The notes under the pieces: model-generated
The model's input: the letters and a program-made list of their open reading frames with translations, nothing else
Told to the model about the DNA's origin: nothing
The model's database searches: none
Shown here: in pieces, positions 1-6,989 of the stretch
Layout of the letters: each line of letters begins with the position of its first letter
Position numbering within the stretch: the stretch's first letter is position 1
Made by a program: the position numbers and the translations under genes
NCBI GenBank assembly: GCA_020346805.1
Contig: CP070790.1
Coordinates: 4,082,410-4,101,635, forward strand
DNA: 19,226 nt
Reading direction: 5' to 3'
From: Planctomycetota bacterium
GTDB taxonomy: Bacteria; Planctomycetota; Phycisphaerae; UBA1845; PWPN01

Positions 1-1350
1 AAGAGTATCGAGTTTATGAGGTGTTTCGATCCAGATTATCAGCGTAGTGGCCATGATAACCACAAGGCAAATCAGGAGGAAGTATACCAGTGTGCCGCTG
101 CGCAGCTGAGGATCAATGGTGGTTCGACCAACCCTTATGGTACGCACCACATTGGGACGAAAGGTTGTTTCCAATTCCGCCCACAGCACTTTGGCTAAAA
201 TAACAAAGCGAATAACCTTTACGCCGCCCCCGGTGGAACCACCGCATCCACCGATAAACATCAGGGTTACCAGTATAACCTTGGCGGGGAAGGCCCATTG
301 ATCAAAGTCTGTGGTACAGAAACCTGTGGTGGTTTGAATGGCAACGGTGGTAAACAGAGAATGGCGTATCCTGGCCCAAAAACCAATCTGCTGTTCGCCT
401 TCCATATCAACCATACCTTGGTTGAATACTATGCAGGTGATGATCATAAAGGCGGCCAGCATGATGATCACATAAGCCCTGAACTCGGGATTTCGCAACA
501 CCTCCCGCCATCGCCCGCCAAGTAATCGGTCATAGAGGCCGAAATTAACACCGGCCATGAACATGAACCAGATGATAATCAGTTCCACTTTCCACGATCC
601 AAGACCGGTAATGCTGACGTTTTTGGTGCTGAAACCGCCGGTGGCCATAGTGGCAAAAGCGTGGCTGATGGAATCGAACCATCCGATACCAACTGCTTTC
701 AACAACAAAATTTCCGCCAGAGTGATTCCGGAATAAATCATCCATAGCCCCTGGGCGGCGGCACGAATGCGGGGGCGAATACCTTCCTTGGTCGGCCCGG
801 GGGTTTCGAATTTGAACAGTCTCTTTCCTCCCACACCGAGAATAGGCAGAACCGCGACAAACAGGACGATTATACCCAAGCCGCCAATCCAATGAGTAAA
901 GGCCCGCCAGAATAAGAGACTTCTGGGTATAGATTCGATGTTGGTTAGCGTCGAGGCCCCAGTGGTGGTTAGTCCGCTCATCGCTTCAAAATAGCAGTTG
1001 ACATATTTGGTGAAGGCTTGATCCTGTCCTGCAGTGAACTCATGCAATCCCGCCCATATACGATAAGGGGCCGCCGACAGTGCTGCTCCCAAAACCCAGC
1101 AAAGGGCCACCAATAACATCGCTTCTTTTCGTCCGAATTGTTTTTTTTCCGATTTTCCGCTGCGAATCAAGATGATGCCGAGCACAGCGCCGCCCAGGGC
1201 GGCCATGAGCATAGCGGCCAGGGCGTCTTCTTCCGCGGGAATTTTACGGTAGTAGTGGTCGTAAACCGACCAGGCGGCCGATGGCAGCATGGATGCGCCC
1301 AGTATCAACAGCAGTACACCTAGTTGTTGAATTACAAAACGTACGCGCAT
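1..1350 (-). CDS. trkH: Trk-type potassium uptake membrane subunit TrkH, 3'-truncated by window edge
   Basis: Membrane pore subunit of the Trk potassium uptake system, working with the cytoplasmic TrkA regulator encoded just upstream. The frame is open from ATG at 1350 to base 1 with no stop, giving 450 codons; TrkH is usually about 480 residues, so roughly the last pore helix is missing at the window edge. Reading the minus strand shows the pore-loop motifs in order: YFEAMSGLTTTGAS (P1), ATMATGGFSTKN (P2) and AIQTTTGFCTTD (P3), each with its selectivity-filter glycine, then FIGGCGGSTGGGVKVIRF. The segment FWRAFTHWIGGLGIIVLF is also typical of the family. The start lies 12 bases after the trkA stop, so the two are surely co-transcribed. 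The gene is intact as far as visible. Identification is secure; only the C-terminus is unseen. Confidence 0.95.
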   Translation of the reverse strand, partial: MRVRFVIQQLGVLLLILGASMLPSAAWSVYDHYYRKIPAEEDALAAMLMAALGGAVLGIILIRSGKSEKKQFGRKEAMLLVALCWVLGAALSAAPYRIWAGLHEFTAGQDQAFTKYVNCYFEAMSGLTTTGASTLTNIESIPRSLLFWRAFTHWIGGLGIIVLFVAVLPILGVGGKRLFKFETPGPTKEGIRPRIRAAAQGLWMIYSGITLAEILLLKAVGIGWFDSISHAFATMATGGFSTKNVSITGLGSWKVELIIIWFMFMAGVNFGLYDRLLGGRWREVLRNPEFRAYVIIMLAAFMIITCIVFNQGMVDMEGEQQIGFWARIRHSLFTTVAIQTTTGFCTTDFDQWAFPAKVILVTLMFIGGCGGSTGGGVKVIRFVILAKVLWAELETTFRPNVVRTIRVGRTTIDPQLRSGTLVYFLLICLVVIMATTLIIWIETPHKLDTL

Positions 1351-1362
1351 CCGATTTCCCGC

Positions 1363-2697
1363 TTATGAAAAGAGACGGCCAAGCTTTTGGACGAGATTCT
1401 CATGGGCCATAGCCACCACGGTATCGCCAACCTCAAGCAGATCGTGAGGGCCGGGCACGTGTATATTGTCCCCTCGTTGTATGGCGACAAAAACACAACC
1501 TTTGGGCAGTTTCATGTTTATCAGAGTTTGACCAATGGCCTCGGCATCACGGCCCACGTTGATACGATAAACGCACGTACCTTGCTCGTCGAGTTGGGCG
1601 ATCTTCTGCACCGCTTTGCCCTGGGTCATATGTAGGATTTCCTGACAGGCAACTATTCGCGGACTGAATATCCGATCGATTCCCAGTTCCTCTATGAGTT
1701 CGTGATAAGTTGGTCTGATGATGACTGCAAAGGTGCGAGGTACACCCAAATGTTTGGCTTGCAGAGCTCCCAGAATGTTGTCTTCATCCTCCCAGGTGCT
1801 GGCTACAAAAGCATCGGCGTCGGCGATATTTTCTTCAGCGAAAGTGTTAGGATCGGTGGGATCATCTTCTATCACCGTCACATGGGTTAATTTTTGGGAA
1901 AGTTCCAGGGCCCGGGTATGGTCGGTCAAATACAACCGAATGCTGAAGAACCGGCTGTCCAAGGCCCGGCTTAACCATACACTCACCGCCGAGCCCCCCA
2001 TAATAACGATCTTTCTCTTGTATAGTTCGCCTTTGCGAAACATGGGAAGAACTTTATGGAAAATTTCGGTGGCACCAATTAGGGTAATATGATCGCCCGC
2101 GTCAAGTATCGTCTCTCCCGTGGGGACCACTGTTTTGTCCTGTTGGGTTACGGTTCCTATCCGAACACCGGCCGGCAATGAAAGAGATTCCAGTGTTTTA
2201 CCAATGACCTGGGACTGATGGCTGACTTCGATGCGTTCCATGACAATCTGGCCACGGGCGAAGTATTGAATGGCCTGAACCGCCGGATCCCGAAGCACGC
2301 TGGCAATGGCTAGCGAGGTTAGGTATTCGGGACAGACCAGTTGATCGATATTCAAGATTTTGGCGTAGTTGATCCCTCGGCCCGCCTGATAGACGCTATG
2401 GTGCACCCGTGCTATGACTTTTGTTGTACCCAGACTCTTGGCCACCGAGGCGGCTAATAGATTGATCTCGTCGGAATCGGTGGCTGCTACAAACAAATTC
2501 GCACGATCTGCGCCGGCCTCCTGTAAGATATCCGCGTGAGTAGCCGATCCCACCAGGGTGGCGACATCACTTTGTTCCCGAAGGGATTCCAGATTGGAGG
2601 CCTTCAGGTCGATTAGGGTTATTTCATGATTGTCGGCGGTCAGAACCGTTGCCAAATGTCGACCGACTTCGCCTGCACCAGCGATGATAATATTCAT
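1363..2697 (-). CDS. trkA: Trk potassium system NAD-binding regulator TrkA
   Basis: Cytoplasmic gating subunit of the Trk potassium transporter; it binds NAD(H)/ATP and controls the TrkH pore. The 444 residues show the classic duplicated layout: RCK_N Rossmann domain 1 (about 1-120) with GAGEVGRH at residues 7-14 and the ribose-binding acid D30, RCK_C 1 (about 145-225), a second RCK_N (about 228-345) and RCK_C 2 (about 362-444). Full-length TrkA of E. coli is 458 residues, so the length fits. The second Rossmann loop reads MGGSAVSVWLS, having lost the canonical glycines, as is frequent in the second half, so nucleotide binding may be confined to domain 1. The ATG is preceded by AGAGAGG at a good distance. 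First gene of the trkA-trkH operon, with a candidate promoter at 2733-2760. Confidence 0.96.
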   Translation of the reverse strand: MNIIIAGAGEVGRHLATVLTADNHEITLIDLKASNLESLREQSDVATLVGSATHADILQEAGADRANLFVAATDSDEINLLAASVAKSLGTTKVIARVHHSVYQAGRGINYAKILNIDQLVCPEYLTSLAIASVLRDPAVQAIQYFARGQIVMERIEVSHQSQVIGKTLESLSLPAGVRIGTVTQQDKTVVPTGETILDAGDHITLIGATEIFHKVLPMFRKGELYKRKIVIMGGSAVSVWLSRALDSRFFSIRLYLTDHTRALELSQKLTHVTVIEDDPTDPNTFAEENIADADAFVASTWEDEDNILGALQAKHLGVPRTFAVIIRPTYHELIEELGIDRIFSPRIVACQEILHMTQGKAVQKIAQLDEQGTCVYRINVGRDAEAIGQTLINMKLPKGCVFVAIQRGDNIHVPGPHDLLEVGDTVVAMAHENLVQKLGRLFS

Positions 2698-2732
2698 GAT
2701 TGCCTCTCTGTAATTATGACCACCATATGAGC

Positions 2733-2760
2733 TTCATAACCGGTGAGGCCTGATTGTCAA
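2733..2760 (-). promoter_or_regulatory. Candidate sigma-70-like promoter of trkA-trkH
   Basis: On the minus strand a perfect TTGACA (2760-2755) is separated by 16 bases from TATGAA (2738-2733). Transcription would begin near 2726, leaving a short leader that carries the AGAGAGG ribosome-binding site of trkA. The -10 matches the consensus in only four of six positions, so this is a sequence-only proposal. Confidence 0.4.
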
Positions 2761-2849
2761 GGGTTAAACCAGCTTCGTCGGGGGCCAGGTCTTTTAGTCA
2801 ATTATAATATCGGTGGGGCACGTAAATTGGTTATTCTGAATCTTTCAAG

Positions 2850-2879
2850 AAAAAGCCCCGACCGCAGTCGGCCGGGACT
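2850..2879 (-). terminator. Intrinsic terminator after the Gfo/Idh/MocA gene
   Basis: Read on the minus strand, a GC-rich hairpin with core CCGAC-TGCG-GTCGG and an interrupted outer stem (AGTCC with GGCT) is followed directly by a TTTTTC tract. It begins about 50 bases beyond the stop codon at 2933 and points in the same direction as that gene. The remainder of the 2698-2932 gap is the trkA leader and promoter. Confidence 0.65.
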
Positions 2880-2932
2880 CAGGATAATTAAACTCTGTTC
2901 TTCCGATCGTGTCGGTCGCCACGCTCTGGTAC

Positions 2933-4279
2933 TTAGGTTCGAATGGAGCGTCCATTTTCATCGAGTACGACCCGTTGTTTGGCATGATGGGCGGCGTTGG
3001 CCAAATGCAGGGCCGATACCGCCTGGTGACCGATCTCTATGGGTGCATTGGGCTCTTTCCGCGAACGCATACATTCAACGAAATTATCTGTATGCGGGGC
3101 AGTTAGAAGGGCCCCGGTAATCTCGTGCTCCGGTTTGGGCGGATTATTACGCCAGTTGCGAGGCCATTTTCCCTTGTAGAAGCGGGCCCCGAAACCATCC
3201 AGTTCGAGTGTGCCCTCACGCCCCTGGAATATAATGGTCCAGGAATCCTGGTAATTGTTAGTATAGGTCAGCGTCCAGGTGGCCATGAATTTGGGATATT
3301 CTAAAACGGCACAGAAGGTGTCCGGTGTTTCGTACCCTTTGATTTGGTAAACCGCACCTTGTTCCTGGGCGGCCAGCGGAGGCTTACTGTCGTTCATAAA
3401 CCATTGGATCACATCGATCAGATGCGTCCCCTGATCGGTCATGTTGCCTCCGGAGTATTCCCAGAAGTAACGCCAACATCGGTATTTAATAAAGTTTTTG
3501 GGAGTCAGCGGATATCGCTTATGCTTGGGCAGCGGAGCCTGCCAGCGTTCCCAGTCCAGTTTGCCTTGTTGTTTGAGTTCATCCGGGGAGGGCAGGTCTT
3601 TCATATTCCAGAACCACTGAGCTCGTACCAAACTGACTTCCCCAAGAAATCCACTGTCGACTATTTTTTTGGCCTCCATAATCGGCTTCGAGCTTCGCCG
3701 TTGCATGCCAACCTGCACGATGCGATTGGTCATACGTACGTGCTTGACCATGTTGGCCCCTTGTTCGATAGACCAGGATAATGGCTTTTCACAGTAAACG
3801 TCTTTGCCGGCCAGGACCGAATCGATCAGGTGTCTTTCGTGCCAGTGATCCGTACTGCCTATGATCACCGCATCAATATCTTTCATTTCCAACAGCTTTT
3901 CGTGTTCGTTAAATCCTTTGGCTTTGCCGCCTGCGGCTTTAAGGGCTTGATTGAGATTGGGCTCATAGATATCACAGACGGCAACGAATTCAACGTCACC
4001 GCGGTTTTGTAATTCCGACATAATACTCCTTCGTGCCCTGCCGCCGGCACCGATCACTCCCATTAAAATGCGATCGTTGGCTCCAAGTATTCGTCTCCCG
4101 GGTTGAGCCGCGATTGACGGTTTATAAGTTTGGGCTCCCGCTTGGGTGACTACCTCTCCCAGGGCCAGTAAACCGGCACCCGCGGCAGTGGCATTCATAA
4201 ACCGTCGCCGGCTTAGTTTCTGCTTGAAGTTTTTGGCTGCTTGGGGCCGGGAGGCAGGTTTACCTTTGCTTTTGCTCAT
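2933..4279 (-). CDS. Tat-exported Gfo/Idh/MocA family oxidoreductase
   Basis: NAD(P)-dependent oxidoreductase of the Gfo/Idh/MocA family, which acts on sugars, inositols or related polyols; the substrate cannot be read from sequence. I place the start at 4279 (448 residues) because AAAGGAGAG lies five bases upstream, whereas the in-frame ATG at 4312 has no ribosome-binding site. Residues 23-28 (SRRRFM) followed by a hydrophobic Ala/Gly/Leu stretch form a twin-arginine signal, so the folded enzyme is probably exported with its cofactor. The Rossmann motif VIGAGGR is at 75-81, the family EKP motif (EKPLSW, with the catalytic lysine) follows the first domain, and the D-x-x-x-H motif appears as GTHLIDVIQW. 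Such exported members are abundant in planctomycetes. Flanking genes do not indicate a pathway. Confidence 0.9.
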   Translation of the reverse strand: MSKSKGKPASRPQAAKNFKQKLSRRRFMNATAAGAGLLALGEVVTQAGAQTYKPSIAAQPGRRILGANDRILMGVIGAGGRARRSIMSELQNRGDVEFVAVCDIYEPNLNQALKAAGGKAKGFNEHEKLLEMKDIDAVIIGSTDHWHERHLIDSVLAGKDVYCEKPLSWSIEQGANMVKHVRMTNRIVQVGMQRRSSKPIMEAKKIVDSGFLGEVSLVRAQWFWNMKDLPSPDELKQQGKLDWERWQAPLPKHKRYPLTPKNFIKYRCWRYFWEYSGGNMTDQGTHLIDVIQWFMNDSKPPLAAQEQGAVYQIKGYETPDTFCAVLEYPKFMATWTLTYTNNYQDSWTIIFQGREGTLELDGFGARFYKGKWPRNWRNNPPKPEHEITGALLTAPHTDNFVECMRSRKEPNAPIEIGHQAVSALHLANAAHHAKQRVVLDENGRSIRT

Positions 4280-4431
4280 CTTGCTCTCCTTTGTGTTTAT
4301 ATTTCCATTCAATGATTATTCGTTTGTGGTTTGGCTTGCTCCTCCAGAGTCAGCGGCGTATATAGTTTACCGGTAATTATTGCCTATGTCACGAAGTATA
4401 AAACCATAAATTGCCCGGGAATATTTTTTGT

Positions 4432-4460
4432 TTGAGTTAAAAGAGGCAATAGTCTAGAAT
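4432..4460 (+). promoter_or_regulatory. Candidate promoter for the heptosyltransferase gene
   Basis: TTGAGT (4432-4437), a 17-base spacer and TAGAAT (4455-4460) make a plausible housekeeping promoter. The predicted transcription start, about seven bases after the -10, is near 4467, immediately in front of the ATG at 4468. That would produce a leaderless or nearly leaderless mRNA. The upstream part of this divergent 4280-4467 gap must also hold the promoter of the Gfo/Idh/MocA gene, which I could not place. Confidence 0.4.
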
Positions 4461-4467
4461 ATGGCCT

Positions 4468-5619
4468 ATGGCGCAATCGAGAAATAGCCATATGGATGTA
4501 GGCGCCTTTTCGGGCCCTGAGGGCCCTGAATCGATTCAAGCCCAGGGCAAATCCCGTTTTACGCGCATATTAGTGGTCATGCCCAACTGGGTTGGCGATG
4601 TGGTGATGGCCACCCCCGCCTTACGGGCTCTGCGCGAACGCTTCGCCGACGCCCACATCGGGCTCTTGCTCAAGGGCCATCTGGCCGAGATCCTCAACGG
4701 CGGGATTTGGATGGACGAAGTAATCCATTGGCCCGCCGGCAAGGGTAAAAGTCGGCCTAAGCGCCGGCAGGGATTTCTGGGACTGGCCGCCGAACTGCGC
4801 GACCGGCAATTTGATCTTGCCGTCCTGCTGGCCAATTCGTTTCGTTCGGCTTTGCTGGCTCGACTTGCCGGTATACGTCGGCGGGTGGGCTATGACCGCG
4901 ACGGACGGGGTATGTTGTTGACCGATCGCCTATTACCGGCCAAGGTACACGGCAATTATTTGCCTATGCCTATGGTTGATTATTACAACGCGGTTGCCAA
5001 GTATCTGGGTTGTAGGGATTGTTCGCAAGAGATGGAATTGCACACCACTCCCGAGGAAGAATCAACCGCTCAACAAGCAATAAAATATGCAGCCGTCCGG
5101 GTCGACCAGCCGATTGTCGTTTTAAATCCCGGTGCCTCATTCGGATCGGCCAAGTGTTGGCCTGCCGAACGGTTTGCGGAGGTGGGCGATAAGTTAGTTA
5201 CGGGATTTAAAGCTGCAATATTTGTTTCTTGTGCCCCTAATGAAATAGATATTGCCCAAAAGGTGGCCGACAACATGCGGCAACCGGTGACCGTATTGAA
5301 TAAGCCGGTGATGAAACTAGGCCCCAGCAAGGCGTTGATTCGGAGTGCGAGTTTGCTGATTACCAACGACACCGGTCCGCGACATTTTGCCAAGGCCCTG
5401 GGCACCCCTGTGGTTACTATCTTCGGTCCCACCGATCCAAGATGGAGTTCCAACAAGTGTCCCACCGAGAGATGCTTGATGGTAAAGGTTGACTGCGGAC
5501 CTTGTATGAAAAGAGAATGTCCCGTGGACCATCGATGCATGACTCGGATAACCAGCGATCTGGTTTTCGAGCAGGCACGGGAGTTACTGAAAGACCGGAT
5601 AGCGGTAGCGGTAAAATAG
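4468..5619 (+). CDS. Glycosyltransferase family 9, lipopolysaccharide heptosyltransferase II-like
   Basis: Transfers an ADP-activated heptose to the inner core of lipopolysaccharide at the cytoplasmic face of the inner membrane. The GT-B fold is recognisable: N-terminal half starting RILVVMPNWVGDVVMATPALRAL (the family's phosphate/acceptor loop region, about residues 33-55), and C-terminal nucleotide-sugar half with NPGASFGSAKCWP (220-232) and TNDTGPRHFAKALG (299-312) then FGPTDP. The tail CGPCMKRECPVDHRCM matches the cysteine pattern CxPCxxRECPxxHxC seen in WaaF-type enzymes. About 30 residues precede the conserved fold, so the true start is uncertain: ATG 4468 coincides with the predicted transcription start, and ATG 4492 is an alternative; neither has a clear ribosome-binding site. 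It is followed 33 bases later by the heptose-activating gene. Exact acceptor specificity is not determinable. Confidence 0.88.
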   Translation: MAQSRNSHMDVGAFSGPEGPESIQAQGKSRFTRILVVMPNWVGDVVMATPALRALRERFADAHIGLLLKGHLAEILNGGIWMDEVIHWPAGKGKSRPKRRQGFLGLAAELRDRQFDLAVLLANSFRSALLARLAGIRRRVGYDRDGRGMLLTDRLLPAKVHGNYLPMPMVDYYNAVAKYLGCRDCSQEMELHTTPEEESTAQQAIKYAAVRVDQPIVVLNPGASFGSAKCWPAERFAEVGDKLVTGFKAAIFVSCAPNEIDIAQKVADNMRQPVTVLNKPVMKLGPSKALIRSASLLITNDTGPRHFAKALGTPVVTIFGPTDPRWSSNKCPTERCLMVKVDCGPCMKRECPVDHRCMTRITSDLVFEQARELLKDRIAVAVK

Positions 5620-5652
5620 TTAACATCCGTATTTCTGTGGTGAGGAGCATAG

Positions 5653-6138
5653 ATGAGTCGGGTTATACTCGATCGAGATGAGTTAAAGCGGGAAGTGGAG
5701 ACTTTGCGGGCCCAAGGCAAAACCATAGTCTTTGCCAACGGGGCTTTCGATTTGCTCCATCCCGGACACGTACGCTTTCTAAAAGCCGCCGCCCAGGAGG
5801 GTGACGTGCTGGTAGTGGGTCTGAATACCGACGAGTCCATTCGCAAATACAAGGGGCCGGATCGTCCGGTTCAGCCTCTCAGCGATCGGCTCGAGGTTGT
5901 ATCGGCCCTGATCCCGGTTGATATTGCCACCGCTTTCGACGAACCCACCGCCGACAACATCATCGACCGGATAAGACCCGACGTGCATGCCAAGGGATTG
6001 GATTATACCCTGGAAACCCTTCCTGAGGGTCCCACCCTCGAGCGTTTGGGGATACGTCTGGCCTGCGTGGGGGATGAGAAAAATTATTCTTCGACCCAAC
6101 TTATAGAACGGGCGGCAGATGCTGCGGGCTCGACTTAG
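5653..6138 (+). CDS. hldC: D-glycero-beta-D-manno-heptose 1-phosphate adenylyltransferase domain protein (HldC/RfaE2)
   Basis: Nucleotidyltransferase of the cytidylyltransferase superfamily that converts heptose 1-phosphate plus ATP to ADP-heptose and pyrophosphate. Visible signatures are FANGAFDLLHPGHVRFL (27-43) with the HxGH motif at H36-H39, the substrate loop NTDESIRKYKGPDRP, and a C-terminal YSSTQLI in place of the usual ISTT/SSTxI motif. At 161 residues it is only the nucleotidyltransferase half; the kinase half present in the fused E. coli HldE is absent here and must be encoded elsewhere. The start is set by TGAGGAG five bases before the ATG. Placement right behind the heptosyltransferase fits donor synthesis and use in one operon. 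A related glycerol-3-phosphate cytidylyltransferase is the main alternative but fits the context less well. Confidence 0.85.
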   Translation: MSRVILDRDELKREVETLRAQGKTIVFANGAFDLLHPGHVRFLKAAAQEGDVLVVGLNTDESIRKYKGPDRPVQPLSDRLEVVSALIPVDIATAFDEPTADNIIDRIRPDVHAKGLDYTLETLPEGPTLERLGIRLACVGDEKNYSSTQLIERAADAAGST

Positions 6139-6198
6139 TTGCGGGTGAGCGATTGATTATTGGGAATGTAAAGAAACAAGGCTCAGGGATTAAAATAC

Positions 6199-6456
6199 CT
6201 AGCCCGTATATTTCACGGGTCTTACCGTCCGGCGGATGCTTTTTCCGCCCGCCTTCGTCAGAGCCGGCGATTTTTCCTCGACGTATTACCGAATACGCCT
6301 GTGGGAAATCGACGCCTCTTCCTTGCCGGGACGAAAAAATCATCGCGCCGGCAATTACACTCTGTAAATCAGCATAACATCGTTGTGCGATATAACTGAT
6401 TTTTTTGGCGAACCTTACGAATATCAGCGAAAACACCTGTGAAATCTACGGGCTAG
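6199..6456. repeat. Segment bounded by 20-base inverted arms, possible miniature element or structured RNA
   Basis: The arm at 6199-6218 (ctagcccgtatatttcacgg) and the reverse complement of 6437-6456 agree at 18 of 20 bases. Each arm can itself fold into a small hairpin (CCCGT with ACGGG on the left, CCTGT with ACGGG on the right). The 258-base segment lies wholly between genes. It contains further weak inverted matches, such as gccggcgattttt (6263-6275) against the aaaaaatcatcgcgccggc tract near 6335-6353. No transposase and no obvious target duplication was seen. It may be a miniature mobile element, a pair of opposed structural repeats or a folded RNA. Confidence 0.45.
6202..6251 (+). repeat. 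Intergenic structured repeat, copy 1
   Basis: A 50-base unit matching 16157-16206 at 44 of 50 positions in the same orientation. It folds as two hairpins in tandem: GCCCGT..ACGGGT closed over a 7-base loop, then GGCGGA-TGCTTTT-TCCGCC. Four of the six differences between copies fall in stems and keep pairing. It lies about 60 bases after the hldC stop, as copy 2 lies just after atpC. No U-tract follows, so it is not a standard intrinsic terminator. Confidence 0.7.
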
Positions 6457-6835
6457 ACGGATTGAATTACCATAGGGTAAGACTACGTGTAAAGACGAGC
6501 TTTACAATAGGAATCTTATGAATTAACACAAATGCAAATCAATTAATCAACAAACGATCAACAATCGAAAAAGGCAAATATAGCGCGACAATTGTCTTTC
6601 GATACTTATATGGACGATTTATTATCGGACAAACAGCACAACAAGGGATTTTTTCCCACAAAGACCAGAATTACCAAATAACTATTCAAGAAAAAAACAG
6701 ACTAGTGCCGATAGCAAATTCGCTAGACATGCTATATTGCCCAAATTAACATTTGATGATGGTATCTAGTAAATATGTATAAGAAGTCTGGTGTTAGAAA
6801 AGTGTTTATCTGTAATTGACATATCGTTTTGGCGG

Positions 6836-6852
6836 CCGGTGTGGAACACCGG
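6836..6852 (+). promoter_or_regulatory. Perfect short hairpin/operator upstream of the B12-fold gene
   Basis: CCGGTGT-GGA-ACACCGG is a perfect 7-bp inverted repeat with a 3-base centre, located about 138 bases before the ATG at 6990. It is followed by an A-rich run rather than T's, so it is not a terminator. It could be an operator for a regulator or a leader hairpin. Confidence 0.4.
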
Positions 6853-6989
6853 TAAAAAGTAGTTTTAGACAGAAGATTTCCCCTTCCATGGCATGAGGCA
6901 CGGGTCGGGGATGAAATGAGCAAAAAAGCGTGACTGGCTGGGCGGAGACGAAATGCGCCCTGAGCGCCAATTTCTTAACGGAGATTATT

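Larger units (their letters stand above)
6139..6989. other. Long AT-rich intergenic region with repeat and inverted elements
   Basis: No convincing gene. The first third contains a 50-base structured repeat (6202-6251) and inverted arms (6199-6218 with 6437-6456); the rest is AT-rich with a small palindrome GACAATTGTC and a strong hairpin at 6836-6852. A TTGACA occurs at 6816-6821 but no -10 box is found at a suitable distance. Short open frames here (for example 6153-6377 plus) overlap the repeat, show no ribosome-binding site and are judged noncoding. Confidence 0.6.

Noticed and set aside
545..892. Minus-strand open frame of 115 codons
   Set aside because: It overlaps trkH in a different frame of the same strand and its translation has no family features.
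5070..5852. Minus-strand open frame of 260 codons
   Set aside because: It lies antisense to the heptosyltransferase and hldC, both of which carry strong family motifs; its translation is low in complexity typical of antisense frames.
6199..6251. Intrinsic terminator of hldC
   Set aside because: The hairpins are not followed by a T-tract; the T's lie inside the loop of the second hairpin.
6816..6826. Shared 11-mer TTGACATATCG at 6816 and near 18067
   Set aside because: Shared 11-mers are expected by chance in a window of this size, and neither has a matching -10 box.
6700..6989. Cobalamin riboswitch upstream of the B12-fold gene
   Set aside because: I saw no B12-box sequence or multi-helix core; the only clear structure is one short hairpin.
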